Shown here one piece after another: positions 45,598 to 55,417 of a DNA stretch of 64,000 nucleotides (its first letter is position 1; each line of letters begins with the position of its first letter). Below the pieces are notes generated by a model. That model made no database searches and was not told the DNA's origin. It was given only the letters and a program-made list of their open reading frames with translations. Source of the stretch: Pseudoneobacillus rhizosphaerae (lineage in GTDB: Bacteria; Bacillota; Bacilli; Bacillales; Cytobacillaceae); NCBI RefSeq assembly GCF_917563885.1, contig NZ_CAKJTG010000017.1, positions 33,461-97,460 of the forward strand, in the 5' to 3' direction. The translations under genes were made by a program, and so were the position numbers.

Positions 45598-46374
45598 CTA
45601 TTTTCCTCTAAACACAGGCTTCCGCTTCTCACTGAAAGCTTGCAACGCTTCAATGCGATCCTCAGTTGGAATCGTCACTTCGTAAGCTTTCCGCTCAATT
45701 TGCAGCCCCGTAGCTAAATCTGCATTCATTCCTTGCTTAATTGCAAATTTAGCTTGTTGAACGCCAATTGGACCATTTTGAAGGATCATATTCGCCCATT
45801 CTACAGCTGTATCGATTAATTTTTCGCGTGGCACTACTTGAGTAACTAATCCGAATTGGTATGCATCTTCAGAAGGAATTCGTCTTGCCGTTAAAATTAA
45901 CTCCAACGCTTTAGCTTGTCCGATTAACCGTGGAAGTCTTTGTGTTCCACCTGCACCAGGTATGATCGCTAAACTTGTTTCGGTAAGCCCTAAAACAGTC
46001 TTTTCAGCTACAATTCTGAAATCACATGCTAATGCAAGCTCCATTCCTCCACCGAATGCGTATCCGTTCATCAGGGCAATGGTTGGTTGCGGCAATTGGT
46101 CAATTGTATTAAAAACCTCATTAATTTTATAAATATTACGTTTTACTTCCTCATTGCTTAATGACTTTCTTTCCTTTAAATCAGCCCCAACACTAAATGC
46201 TTTATCTCCGGCACCTGTAAAAATTACGATTCGAACTGCTGGGTTAACTCGTATTTTTTCAACGGTATCTTGTAATTCCTTTAAGGTATCATAATTAAAG
46301 GCATTAAGTGCATCCTCCCGATTAATCGTGACAAAAGCTATATGGTCTCTGTACTCAAATAATATATTATCCAA
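45598..46374 (-). CDS. Enoyl-CoA hydratase/isomerase family protein
   Basis: A 258-residue crotonase-fold enzyme, expected to hydrate enoyl-CoA in fatty acid breakdown. The oxyanion-hole run FSVGADLKER, the block GGGMELALACDFRI with the first catalytic Glu, and LTETSLAIIPGAGGTQRLPR with the second are all visible, so hydratase activity is plausible. The TTG start follows AAGGGGAAGAG. It is a single gene. Confidence 0.9.
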   Translation of the reverse strand: MDNILFEYRDHIAFVTINREDALNAFNYDTLKELQDTVEKIRVNPAVRIVIFTGAGDKAFSVGADLKERKSLSNEEVKRNIYKINEVFNTIDQLPQPTIALMNGYAFGGGMELALACDFRIVAEKTVLGLTETSLAIIPGAGGTQRLPRLIGQAKALELILTARRIPSEDAYQFGLVTQVVPREKLIDTAVEWANMILQNGPIGVQQAKFAIKQGMNADLATGLQIERKAYEVTIPTEDRIEALQAFSEKRKPVFRGK

Positions 46375-46452
46375 CTAACTCTTCCCCTTTTCATAAAGCT
46401 ATAGTATGTAATTCTCTACTTTTTCAAATTTTCCTTTAAGTGAAATTCTCAA

Positions 46453-46541
46453 TTTTAACGCAGAAAAGCACTGCGGGACAGTCAGTCACCCCAGTGCTTT
46501 TACGCGTTAAACCAGTTGGGGACTGTCCCCCACTGCGTTAA
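46453..46541. repeat. Dispersed palindromic repeat, copy 2
   Basis: Arms AACGCAGAAAAGCACTG and CAGTGCTTTTACGCGTT form one hairpin. TTGGGGACTGTCCCCCACT and GCGTTAAT follow, shared with copy 1 at 41636. The lplJ stop codon (46538-46540) lies inside the element. Confidence 0.9.
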
Positions 46542-47527
46542 TAGATTAAATTGATGAAGTCTTCTTTTGTTATGTTGCCGAAGTAGTGTGGGATGTTTGC
46601 TTCTTGTAATGCTTGTTCTATGGTGGCTTTTTCGTATTTTTGTCCTGTTAATAGTGTTTCGATTTCGCTAACATCACCCACGCCAAAGAAGTCACCGTAG
46701 ATTTTGCAGCTTTCAATAATACCCTTATTAACTTCAAGACGGACGTCTATTGATCCTACAGGAAAACGGTGTGAATGCTGGGAATTGAATTTTGGTGATT
46801 TTCCATAGTTCCAGTCCCAATTTTGATAGCGTTCCTTTGAAAGCTCGTGAATCTTACTCCAGTCTTCCTCTGTTAACACATACTCTGGAATGTCATTGGA
46901 CTCGGAGAAGATATTTTTCAGCAAATGACTACGGAACTGTTGTATATCCATTGAATCAGAAAGGAATTCAGAAATGTTCGCCACACGGCTTCGAATGGAT
47001 TTAATTCCCTTCGATTCGATTTTATCTTGTTTAACCCTTAATGCAGACACAACATGCTCTATTTCTGAATCAAATAATAAAGTGCCATGACTAAACATTC
47101 TACCTTTTGTTGAAAATTGTGCATTTCCTGAAATTTTTCTTCCTTCTGCTAAAATATCGTTTCTTCCACTTAACTCAGCATTAACACCGAGCTTTTGCAG
47201 GGCTGCAATCACAGGTTCTGTAAACTTCCTAAAATTATGAAAGCTCTCTCCATCATCCTTCGTAATGAAACTAAAATTCAAGTTCCCCAAGTCGTGATAA
47301 ACCGCTCCACCACCAGAAAGCCTTCGAACAACTTTGATTCCATTGCTTTCTACATAATCAGTATTAATCTCTTCCACAGTATTTTGATTTTTCCCGATAA
47401 TGATAGAAGGTTCATTTATGTAAAAAAGAAGATACGTTTCATTTATATCTAAGTTTTTTAAGGCGTACTCTTCAATCGCTAAATTAATTCGTGGATCTGT
47501 AATTCCTTTGTTGTCGATAAATAACAT
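46538..47527 (-). CDS. lplJ: Lipoate-protein ligase LplJ
   Basis: A 329-residue ligase that activates free lipoate with ATP and attaches it to lipoyl domains. The family signature RRLSGGGAVYHDLGNLNFSF lies at about residues 71-90, with SGNAQFSTKGRMFSHGTLL near 140. The C-terminal accessory domain covers about 245-329. In B. subtilis lplJ (yhfJ) neighbours yhfI, as here; the gap is 13 bases and they are cotranscribed. The last codons run into a dispersed repeat. Confidence 0.95.
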   Translation of the reverse strand: MLFIDNKGITDPRINLAIEEYALKNLDINETYLLFYINEPSIIIGKNQNTVEEINTDYVESNGIKVVRRLSGGGAVYHDLGNLNFSFITKDDGESFHNFRKFTEPVIAALQKLGVNAELSGRNDILAEGRKISGNAQFSTKGRMFSHGTLLFDSEIEHVVSALRVKQDKIESKGIKSIRSRVANISEFLSDSMDIQQFRSHLLKNIFSESNDIPEYVLTEEDWSKIHELSKERYQNWDWNYGKSPKFNSQHSHRFPVGSIDVRLEVNKGIIESCKIYGDFFGVGDVSEIETLLTGQKYEKATIEQALQEANIPHYFGNITKEDFINLIY

Positions 47528-47540
47528 CTTTACCTCTCCC

Positions 47541-48275
47541 TTATAATTCGATAGTTAACCCTTCACTTGCAAGTGAAATGGGACCTTCATACTTTGTACG
47601 AGCTTCTTCTTCTAACTTGGTCAATTCACCATAGTGAGGCAGATGAGTGAGAATAAGCTGTTTTACATTGGCTTGATGTGCTAACCTACCTGCATCAATA
47701 CTTGTCATATGTCCAGCCCCCTCCCCATTTTGCCCTTCATAAAAATTACATTCACAAAGCAATGCATTGGCTCCGCGACTAAAATCTATCAACTCTTGTT
47801 TAAAAGATGTATCGGCAGTATACACAACTACCTTCCCATCCACTTCAAACCGCATCGCATAACATTCTACTGGATGATTCGTTCGTAAGAAACTGACCTC
47901 AAACGGACCAATCGATTGTGATTGAGCTGTATTGAAAGCAACACCAGTTGTAATATTTTTATAGGTTAGCTTGTCAAACTCAGGTTGATTAAAATGGTGT
48001 CCAAAAATGGGGAGTGTTCCAAAACTCTTTCCTAAAAAACCTTGAATAAGTCTCGCATGCTGAAGCACACCAATATCTGCAATATGGTCAGGGTGATAAT
48101 GTGATAAAATCACCGCATCCAGCTCCTCTGGTTCCACAAAATTAGACATCTTAGATAGAACTCCACTTCCACAATCAACTAATAAGCGATAGCCATTATG
48201 CTCAAGGAGATATCCTGAACTTGCTTCATTCTTCTTCGGATAGCCACCCCAAAAACCAATAATTGTTAGCTTCAT
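47541..48275 (-). CDS. yhfI: Metallo-beta-lactamase-fold hydrolase YhfI
   Basis: A 244-residue MBL-fold protein of the RNase Z-like branch. Zinc ligands are visible in LSHYHPDHIADIGVL (near 56), FLRTNHPVECYAMRF (near 135), VVYTADTSFK and LILTHLPHYG. It has no RNase Z exosite arm, so the substrate is unknown. It is upstream of lplJ in the same operon. Confidence 0.9.
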   Translation of the reverse strand: MKLTIIGFWGGYPKKNEASSGYLLEHNGYRLLVDCGSGVLSKMSNFVEPEELDAVILSHYHPDHIADIGVLQHARLIQGFLGKSFGTLPIFGHHFNQPEFDKLTYKNITTGVAFNTAQSQSIGPFEVSFLRTNHPVECYAMRFEVDGKVVVYTADTSFKQELIDFSRGANALLCECNFYEGQNGEGAGHMTSIDAGRLAHQANVKQLILTHLPHYGELTKLEEEARTKYEGPISLASEGLTIEL

Positions 48276-48447
48276 TAGACGCCTCCAAATAACCGAATTA
48301 TGTACTATTTTACTATATCCGATTTATCGACATTTTTCACGCTCCATCGTTCACAAAATGTTCCTATCACTAGTGTCTAAACAGATTCATTCTGTAATAA
48401 AATATAAGTGTAGAGATTCTACATCCCAAATAACGGAGGTCATCCAA

Positions 48448-48588
48448 ATGCTAGAGAACGTAACAGAATTCTTTAAAAATCTTCCGCCAAAATTATGTAG
48501 TAAATGTGGAGAAATTGTTGAAGAACAACATGAATGCTATGGTGACAAATGCGACAAATGCCTTGGGGTTACAGAAATCAAAAATTAA
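48448..48588 (+). CDS. yhfH: Small zinc-ribbon-like protein YhfH
   Basis: A 46-residue protein starting at the ATG 7 bases after GGAGG; a longer frame from 48358 lacks a site. Two CxxC pairs (LCSKCGEI and DKCDKC) suggest a zinc ribbon. The opening MLENVTEFFKNLPPK and length match B. subtilis YhfH, of unknown function. It is a single gene. Confidence 0.85.
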   Translation: MLENVTEFFKNLPPKLCSKCGEIVEEQHECYGDKCDKCLGVTEIKN

Positions 48589-48605
48589 TATGCTGATAAA
48601 TGGAT

Positions 48606-48637
48606 AACCAGCCGCCCAAGGACGACTGGTTTTTTTG
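48606..48637 (+). terminator. Terminator of yhfH
   Basis: AACCAG and CTGGTT arms with inner CG pairs and a T7 run. Confidence 0.8.
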
Positions 48638-48640
48638 TGG

Positions 48641-50848
48641 TTAACTTTCACTAACTAAAATTTCAAATTGACGCTTATGTTTAAAGTGGAAATAGCCAAA
48701 TGTTAAAAGCATAAAGGTACTTAAATAGCCTGCTAAAATCGCCATATTATGCCACATAAAGCTAAAATCACCACTTGATATAACTGCTTTTAGGCCGCTA
48801 ACAGAATAAGTCATTGGAAGAATTGCACTTATTGGTTGTAAGGCATTTGGAATTAACTCAAGTGGGAAGGTACCAGCACTTGTCGTTAATTGTAAAATTA
48901 GAATGATAATAGCGATAAAACGACCTGGATCACCTAAAGTTGTAACAAGTAATTGAATGAGCGCAATAAACGTCAAGCTTGTAATAGTTGAAAAAAGTAG
49001 AAATAACGGTACACTTTCCACCTGTAAATCTAGTCCAAAAAGAAGTAAACTTGTAGCCACTAGAGCTTGAATGATACCAACAATTGCAAGGATACCAAAT
49101 TTGCTCATAAACCAACTCCAGCTATTTTTTGGAACATCAACTGGTTCTTTTAACGGGAAGACGATAGACAATAATAACGCTCCTACAAATAAACCTAAAG
49201 ATAAGAAATAGGGAGCAAACCCAGTACCATAGTTAGGTACTTCATTGATTTTTTTATTATTAATCACTACAGGATTGCCTATCATTTCACTTGTTTTTTC
49301 TGTCGGTTTAAATTTTGAAATTTTTTCAGAACCATCGGAAAGACCGTTAGCTAATGTTTTAGCACCAGATGATAGATCCGCATTACCCTCATTTAGTTGA
49401 TCTGACCCATCCTTAATTTTTGCTACCCCAGCAGTTAATGCCTCTGAACCATCCGTTAGCTTGTCTAACCCATTTGAAAGATCCTTTGAACCTGAGGCTA
49501 GTTCATTTGAACCATTTTTTGCTTCTGTTAATTTTGTTCCAAAAAAGGTTACTCCATCATGGAATTGATGTTGACCGGTTACAAACTCGCTTAAACCCTC
49601 GTTTAACTGGGTAGAACCATTTGCTAGTTTATTTACTCCTTGTACTAACTGTAATTCACCTTGCTTTAGTTTAGTTAAATTGCTTGCCAGTACCTCAGCA
49701 CCTTGATCAAGCTTCATTGCACCTACAGATAATTCAGTAGTACCACCAGCCACTTGCTCACTACCTGCCAAGATTTGTTTAATCGTCATTTGTAAAGCTG
49801 CTTTTTGTTCTACTGGGATTGCTGGATTGTTCGCTACTATACTCTCAATTTGCTCATTCAAAGTGTTTAATCCAACGTTTACCTTCTTAGCACCTGATGC
49901 AGTTGCTTCCACACCAGTTTGCCATTGATTCATAGCTGCGCTTAATTGGTTTGCACCTGCTTCTAATTGTTCTGTTCCTGCAACTAAATCAGGGGTTTTA
50001 CTTTTTAATTGATTGATGCCTAAAACGGCACTATTAAGACCGTCTTCCAATCTACTACTCCCTTGAACAAGCTTGGAAGAAGCAGCTTCAAGCTTCTGAT
50101 AATTAGCATCCAACAGACTCATTCCTTCTGTTAATTTACTAATACCAGAGTTCAATTCTTTTGACCCAGAATCAATTTTTGATACTCCCTCATTAAACTC
50201 AATCGATTTTCCCGCTAACAAAGCAAGACCTTTTTGTAAATCAGCTGAACCTGATTGAAGACGTTGAGAGCCTTCGTATAGTTTAGTTGCTCCTTCACTT
50301 GCATCTGTTAAACCAGAAGAAAGATCTGTTAGTTTTTCAAAAATGGTCTCTGAATACGTTGTCGTAATTTTTTCTGATAACGAAGCTTTGATTTTTTCAA
50401 TAGCCGTTGAACCTATTTGGGCTGACAAAAAGTTATAGCTTTCATTAGGTTTGTAAATGAGTTCTAATTTCTGCGGATTTTCATCCATTAATGTTGTCGC
50501 ATTTTCTGAAAAATTATCAGGTATTTCAACTAGCATATAATATTTCTGATTCTTTAACCCTTGCATTCCTTTGTCATTATCTACAAAAATATACTGAAAG
50601 TCATTGCTTTCTCTTAATTTATCGACAAGTTCATTTCCGAGTAACAGTTTTTCATTCTCAAAATCAGCGCCATTGTCATTATTAACGATTGCAACAGGTA
50701 AATCACTTAAATGTTCATAAGGGTCCCAAAATGCCCATAAAAACATTCCACTATATAATACTGGAATAAATAGAACAGCTACAATTGAAATTAAAAGCTT
50801 TTTGCTTTTAATAATTGCCATTAATTCTTTTTTGAATAAATTTTTCAT
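48641..50848 (-). CDS. yhgE: YhgE/Pip family membrane protein
   Basis: A 735-residue protein with one N-terminal helix (KLLISIVAVLFIPVLYS), an extracellular domain of about 500 residues and five C-terminal helices of the ABC-2 permease type. The extracellular part is a long array of about 7-12-residue repeats with G-S-x-x-L-x-x-G (for example LYEGSQRLQSGSADLQKG), predicted to form an extended helical rod. Relatives are the phage infection protein Pip and the EsaA-type secretion factor. It is controlled by the adjacent TetR gene through a 23-bp operator. Confidence 0.93.
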   Translation of the reverse strand: MKNLFKKELMAIIKSKKLLISIVAVLFIPVLYSGMFLWAFWDPYEHLSDLPVAIVNNDNGADFENEKLLLGNELVDKLRESNDFQYIFVDNDKGMQGLKNQKYYMLVEIPDNFSENATTLMDENPQKLELIYKPNESYNFLSAQIGSTAIEKIKASLSEKITTTYSETIFEKLTDLSSGLTDASEGATKLYEGSQRLQSGSADLQKGLALLAGKSIEFNEGVSKIDSGSKELNSGISKLTEGMSLLDANYQKLEAASSKLVQGSSRLEDGLNSAVLGINQLKSKTPDLVAGTEQLEAGANQLSAAMNQWQTGVEATASGAKKVNVGLNTLNEQIESIVANNPAIPVEQKAALQMTIKQILAGSEQVAGGTTELSVGAMKLDQGAEVLASNLTKLKQGELQLVQGVNKLANGSTQLNEGLSEFVTGQHQFHDGVTFFGTKLTEAKNGSNELASGSKDLSNGLDKLTDGSEALTAGVAKIKDGSDQLNEGNADLSSGAKTLANGLSDGSEKISKFKPTEKTSEMIGNPVVINNKKINEVPNYGTGFAPYFLSLGLFVGALLLSIVFPLKEPVDVPKNSWSWFMSKFGILAIVGIIQALVATSLLLFGLDLQVESVPLFLLFSTITSLTFIALIQLLVTTLGDPGRFIAIIILILQLTTSAGTFPLELIPNALQPISAILPMTYSVSGLKAVISSGDFSFMWHNMAILAGYLSTFMLLTFGYFHFKHKRQFEILVSES

Positions 50849-50875
50849 AACATATTTCCTCCATTATGTTCTGAA

Positions 50876-50898
50876 TGACTAATTTGTCCATTTGGTCA
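50876..50898. promoter_or_regulatory. TetR operator upstream of yhgE
   Basis: TGAC, 15 bases, GTCA. Its reverse complement (core TGACCAAATGGACA) matches the operator at 51515 in 18 of 23 positions. It lies 28 bases before the yhgE start. Confidence 0.7.
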
Positions 50899-50925
50899 CT
50901 TTTGAGTAAAAAAGAATGGATTTTC

Positions 50926-51498
50926 CTACCTGGATAATCCATCAAATATATATTTCTGAAATAAGCTTAATATTTGTTCTTTCTCCAATGGTTTATGATT
51001 CTTTTCCCAATCAAAAATAAGTGCGATATACAGCTTCAGCATCACAAATGCTGTTAATTCTGGGTCACAGTCCGTTATATCCCCACGCTCAATAGCTTGA
51101 ACAACCCTATCCTTAATAAAGGTTATGACTACCTTTTCAAGTGTCCCGATTACTTCTGTTACAGCTGGTGTTCCCATTTCTTTTTCTTCTTGAAAAAGCT
51201 TGATTGTTAATTGATGTTCTTTGCGAAATTCTAATACACGCATTAACGAACGATGGACATTCTCGTAGAAGGATTTTGATTCATCATAGGACTCCTCCGC
51301 TGCAACTTTCATCTCTCGCACTAAACCTTTAATAATTTCATCAAACAGTTCTTCTTTATTTTTAAAGAAAGTGTAAATGGTTCCCTTCCCTACATTCGCT
51401 AGCTTTGCCACTTGATCCATCGTTGTTGCTTTGTATCCAAACATCGTAAAGGATTTAGAGGCTGCTTCTAGTATCAATTGTTTTCGGTCGATTGACAT
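50926..51498 (-). CDS. yhgD: TetR family repressor YhgD
   Basis: A 190-residue TetR-type regulator. The N-terminal helix-turn-helix is clear (TMFGYKATTMDQVAKLANVGKG, then TIYTFFKNKEELFDEII). The C-terminal ligand domain is helical and variable. It lies 77 bases upstream of yhgE in the same direction, as in B. subtilis. Matching operators before both genes indicate it represses itself and yhgE. Confidence 0.92.
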   Translation of the reverse strand: MSIDRKQLILEAASKSFTMFGYKATTMDQVAKLANVGKGTIYTFFKNKEELFDEIIKGLVREMKVAAEESYDESKSFYENVHRSLMRVLEFRKEHQLTIKLFQEEKEMGTPAVTEVIGTLEKVVITFIKDRVVQAIERGDITDCDPELTAFVMLKLYIALIFDWEKNHKPLEKEQILSLFQKYIFDGLSR

Positions 51499-51514
51499 GT
51501 TTCACCTCATTTAT

Positions 51515-51537
51515 TGACCATATGAACATTTCAGTCA
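51515..51537. promoter_or_regulatory. TetR operator upstream of yhgD
   Basis: TGAC, 15 bases, GTCA (core TGACCATATGAACA), 16 bases before the yhgD start. It pairs with the similar site before yhgE. Confidence 0.7.
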
Positions 51538-51622
51538 TTTAGTTTACGTTTTAAAATATATCATTTCTACTTAATAAAATCAAGTCAAAAAAGGGCAACA
51601 ATTTAGTTACCCCCACTACCGA

Positions 51623-53059
51623 TTATCGATTTAGAACTGACTCTTTAATATTTAAATAATCTAATACACTCTTCACCGCTGCTTCACCTTGGTCTACACA
51701 GTCTGGAAGCCCTATTCCTTCAAAAGAAGATCCGGCTAAGAAGACACCTGGTAATTCCTTTTGAACAGATTGTTTAACCGTTTCAATCCGTTTTTTATGA
51801 CCAACCGTATATTGTGGCATGGAGTTCTTCCAACGAGAGACGATGGTGAAGTCAGGTTCCATTGTAATATTCATTGTTTTATTTAAATCATCTAAAACAA
51901 TCTTCGTAATTTGATCATCAGATAGATCAACGATTGCCTCATCACCTGAACGGCCAACATAACATCTTAACAATACTTTATCCTGCGGAGTGGAATGTGG
52001 CCATTTTTTATGTGTCCAAGTACAAGCAGTAATCGTATAATCACTATTTCTAGAAACAACAAAGCCTGTTCCCTCAATATCTTTTTCAATCGCTTCTTTC
52101 GGAAATGCCATTGCGACATTCGCAACCGATGTTGAAGGCATTTCTTTAAAAACGTTAAAAAATTCAAAATTCGAAAACATAGATTGAGTTATTTGATGTC
52201 CCACGCACACGACAATACTATCCGCATGAATAATATGTCCACTATTTAATTCAACCACATACTTATCTTTACCATTCTGGTGTACTTGCTCAACTTTAGA
52301 CCCTTTATAGACAGATTGAGGCTCGAGCAATTCCTCAATTCGATCAGCTAATGACTGAAGTCCTGTTGATAAGGTAAGGAAAATACCGCTTTCTTTCTTC
52401 TCAGAAGACTTAGGCGGAGCAGGAGTTGATTTACGCATTCCTAAAATTAAACTACGATATTTTTGTTCCACTTGATAAAATTGTGGGAAGGTAGACATGA
52501 GACTTAATTGATCGATATCACCTGCATAAATTCCAGAAAGAAGTGGCTCAATCAGATTTTCTACAACCTCATCCCCAAACCTTCTCCGAAAAAATTCACC
52601 TAGAGCTTGGTCTTCTTTTTTACTTGATCGAGGCAACACAAAATCAGCGGCAGCACGAAGCTTTCCTGGCACTGAAAACAACCCTGTCGCCACAAAAGGA
52701 GCAATTTGAGTCGGTATTCCCATGATTGAACCACCAGGCATTGGAAAAAGTCGTTGATTCACTAAAACAAAAGATTTCCCTGCTGTATTTCTAACAAGCT
52801 TATCCTCCATGCCAACTGCTTTTACAAGTCTGGACATGCTTTGTTTTCTCGCTAAAAAAGAATCGGGACCTCTTTCAATCGTAAAACCATCCTGGACGAC
52901 CGTTTGCATCTTCCCACCAAGACGATGGGAGGCTTCAATTAGATTAACTTCTATGGGCAAATTGTTTTCACGCGCTTCCTGTTGCAAGTAAAATGCAGTG
53001 GTAAGCCCTGTAATACCTCCACCTATCACCACTACTTTTTTTATATCCTCCATTGTCAT
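51623..53059 (-). CDS. hemY: Coproporphyrinogen III oxidase (HemY/CgoX)
   Basis: A 478-residue FAD enzyme that oxidises coproporphyrinogen III to coproporphyrin III in the Gram-positive heme route. The N-terminal dinucleotide motif is VVVIGGGITGLTTAFYL (residues 9-25); the C-terminal FAD contact is GVFLAGSSFEGIGLPDCVDQ. Length is typical of Bacillus HemY. It is third in the hemEHY operon, after a terminator behind hemH that probably lowers its expression. Confidence 0.95.
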   Translation of the reverse strand: MTMEDIKKVVVIGGGITGLTTAFYLQQEARENNLPIEVNLIEASHRLGGKMQTVVQDGFTIERGPDSFLARKQSMSRLVKAVGMEDKLVRNTAGKSFVLVNQRLFPMPGGSIMGIPTQIAPFVATGLFSVPGKLRAAADFVLPRSSKKEDQALGEFFRRRFGDEVVENLIEPLLSGIYAGDIDQLSLMSTFPQFYQVEQKYRSLILGMRKSTPAPPKSSEKKESGIFLTLSTGLQSLADRIEELLEPQSVYKGSKVEQVHQNGKDKYVVELNSGHIIHADSIVVCVGHQITQSMFSNFEFFNVFKEMPSTSVANVAMAFPKEAIEKDIEGTGFVVSRNSDYTITACTWTHKKWPHSTPQDKVLLRCYVGRSGDEAIVDLSDDQITKIVLDDLNKTMNITMEPDFTIVSRWKNSMPQYTVGHKKRIETVKQSVQKELPGVFLAGSSFEGIGLPDCVDQGEAAVKSVLDYLNIKESVLNR

Positions 53060-53079
53060 CGCCTTCTTTATAATTTCTC

Positions 53080-53117
53080 ATTTTAAAACAATCAGTGGGC
53101 GATAGCTCCCACTGATT
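53080..53117 (-). terminator. Terminator between hemH and hemY
   Basis: On the minus strand AATCAGTGGG and CCCACTGATT around eight bases, followed by GTTTTAAAAT; it lies inside the hem operon. Confidence 0.7.
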
Positions 53118-53124
53118 GAAGGTT

Positions 53125-54054
53125 TTATTTAAGTAATTTATTTATTGCAGAAGCCATTGCTTCGATAAATTTAGGATGTGAATTTGGCATTTCTGGGCGA
53201 TAATAACTTGCACCTACCTCATCTGTCACAACCTTACACTCTGTATCATTGTCATATAAAACTTCAAGATGGTCAGAAACAAACCCAACTGGAGTATAAA
53301 CAAATGCTTTATATCCATATTGATTGTACAGGTCTCTTGTTAAATCTTGAACATCAGGTCCAAGCCAAGGCTCTGGAGTATTCCCAGCACTTTGCCAGCC
53401 AACATAATAATTTTGAACCCCAGCACCTTTAGCAACTAAATCTGCTGTTTCCTGAAGCTGATCTGGATAAGGGTCACCTGATAAAAGGATTTTTTCAGGC
53501 AAACTATGGGCAGACACAATTAACGCGGCGTCTACTTTCTCCTCAGCAGTCATTTCCTCAAAGGCTTCCTTTACCTTTTCAACCCAATACTCAATAAATT
53601 TAGGTTCAAGGTACCAAGTCTCTACTGAATGAATAGTCGGTCCACCTAATTTTTCAGCCTCTTCTTTTGCTCTTCCGTTATAAGCTTTGACACTAAAGGT
53701 AGAGAAATGTGGAGCTAAAACTATACTTACTGCCTCATTTATTCCATCCTGATGCATTTCCTTAACAGCATCTTCAATAAATGGTTCAATATGCTTTAAG
53801 CCAAGATACATTTTAAATTCGATTTCATCTTGGTTTCTGTTTAAAAACTCTTCTAAACTCTTAGCCTGATCTAATGTAATTGTAGCTAACGGAGAAATTC
53901 CACCAATTGCTTCATAACGTCCTCTTAGATCTTCTACCATTTCTTCAGAAGGCTTACGACCATGACGAATATGTGTATAATATCTTTCTATATCTTCCTC
54001 TTTATATGGTGTTCCGTACGCCATAACGAGCAAGCCCATTTTCTTTTTTGCCAT
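53125..54054 (-). CDS. hemH: Coproporphyrin ferrochelatase (HemH/CpfC)
   Basis: A 309-residue soluble enzyme that inserts iron into coproporphyrin III. The catalytic His is in [13 protein letters not shown] near residue 183, and the conserved Glu is in [16 protein letters not shown] near 262. There is no C-terminal membrane helix, as usual in Bacillus. It is second in the operon, 99 bases after hemE. Confidence 0.95.
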   Translation of the reverse strand: MAKKKMGLLVMAYGTPYKEEDIERYYTHIRHGRKPSEEMVEDLRGRYEAIGGISPLATITLDQAKSLEEFLNRNQDEIEFKMYLGLKHIEPFIEDAVKEMHQDGINEAVSIVLAPHFSTFSVKAYNGRAKEEAEKLGGPTIHSVETWYLEPKFIEYWVEKVKEAFEEMTAEEKVDAALIVSAHSLPEKILLSGDPYPDQLQETADLVAKGAGVQNYYVGWQSAGNTPEPWLGPDVQDLTRDLYNQYGYKAFVYTPVGFVSDHLEVLYDNDTECKVVTDEVGASYYRPEMPNSHPKFIEAMASAINKLLK

Positions 54055-54153
54055 TGTTACACCTCATTTTTCTTGTCTACAAACATTAATTTTGCCAAAA
54101 AAACTTCAAAATTACCAATGTAAATACTATTTCAACTAGAAAAAGTGGTGTAT

Positions 54154-55200
54154 TTATTTATTAAGCTTAGAAGCAGAATACTCATGAACAAAAGTGGTAA
54201 GCCTTTTTAACACGGCTGGATCCACTGATGGGAATACACCATGACCTAGGTTAAAGATATATCCTGGTGTAGCCATACCTTGATCTAAAATGGCTTTAGC
54301 TCTTTCTTCAATTACTTCCCACGGAGCAAGTAAAATAGCAGGGTCTAAGTTACCTTGAACCGTTTTCGTAATTCCCATTTCCCTAGCTTGGCTAATTGGT
54401 AAACGCCAATCTAACCCCACTACATCTATCGGAAGATCATTCCACTCTAAAGCTAAATGACTCGCACCTACACCAAACATAATTAAAGGAACATTTTCTT
54501 CTCTTAAGCCCGTGAAAATACGTTCCATCGTCGGCTTAATAAAATAACGATAATCTTCCACATTCAATGCACCAACCCAAGAGTCAAAAATTTGTACAGC
54601 TCTTGCGCCTGCCTTTACCTGTGACTTTACATATGTAATCGTCATTTCAGCTAATTTATCCATAAGAGCAAACCATGCTTTTGGTTCTGCATACATGAAT
54701 GCTTTTGTTTTATTATAATTTTTAGACGGTCCGCCTTCGATCATATAACTCGCAAGCGTGAACGGTGCTCCTGCAAAACCGATTAATGGTACTGATAATT
54801 GCTCCTGTGTTAAAATCTTAATGGTATCAAGTACGTAAGCAACATCCTGTTCGGGATTGATTTCCCCTAATTTTTCCACATCGGCTAATGAGCGAATAGG
54901 GTTATCAATAACAGGTCCAATACCTGATTTAATTTCCACATCTACACCTAGAGCTGGAAGTGGTGTCATAATATCTTTGTAAAGAATGGCAGCATCCACG
55001 TTATATTGATCAACAGGTAGCTTTGTTACATAAGCACATAGCTCAGGCTGATGAGTAATTTCAAATAAAGAATACTTTTCTTTAATGGCACGATATTCTG
55101 GTTGTGACCGTCCCGCTTGACGCATATACCATACAGGTACATAGTCTGTTGCTTCTCCTCTAGCTGCTTTCAAAAATGTTTCATTTATTTGTCTACTCAT
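54154..55200 (-). CDS. hemE: Uroporphyrinogen decarboxylase HemE
   Basis: A 348-residue enzyme that decarboxylates uroporphyrinogen III to coproporphyrinogen III. Signature [17 protein letters not shown] at residues 22-38, [20 protein letters not shown] near 137 and [10 protein letters not shown] at the C-terminus. It is first in the hemE-hemH-hemY operon and divergent from hmoB; a 217-base gap between them holds both promoters. Confidence 0.97.
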   Translation of the reverse strand: MSRQINETFLKAARGEATDYVPVWYMRQAGRSQPEYRAIKEKYSLFEITHQPELCAYVTKLPVDQYNVDAAILYKDIMTPLPALGVDVEIKSGIGPVIDNPIRSLADVEKLGEINPEQDVAYVLDTIKILTQEQLSVPLIGFAGAPFTLASYMIEGGPSKNYNKTKAFMYAEPKAWFALMDKLAEMTITYVKSQVKAGARAVQIFDSWVGALNVEDYRYFIKPTMERIFTGLREENVPLIMFGVGASHLALEWNDLPIDVVGLDWRLPISQAREMGITKTVQGNLDPAILLAPWEVIEERAKAILDQGMATPGYIFNLGHGVFPSVDPAVLKRLTTFVHEYSASKLNK

Positions 55201-55417
55201 TAAAAATAATCCCCTTTCAAAACATGTCTGTTTTTCATTGTAATATATATCTGAATAAAATAGAAACTAAACACATGGTTTGTATCAAATATAGCTGTTT
55301 TTCACTACATATGTATAGATTACACTATCAATTGTCACTAAATAGTCGTAATTAAGTTCTTAAATCCGCAAAATTTGGATATTCGTCAATAGAGACACTT
55401 TTTAGGAGGATGATAAA

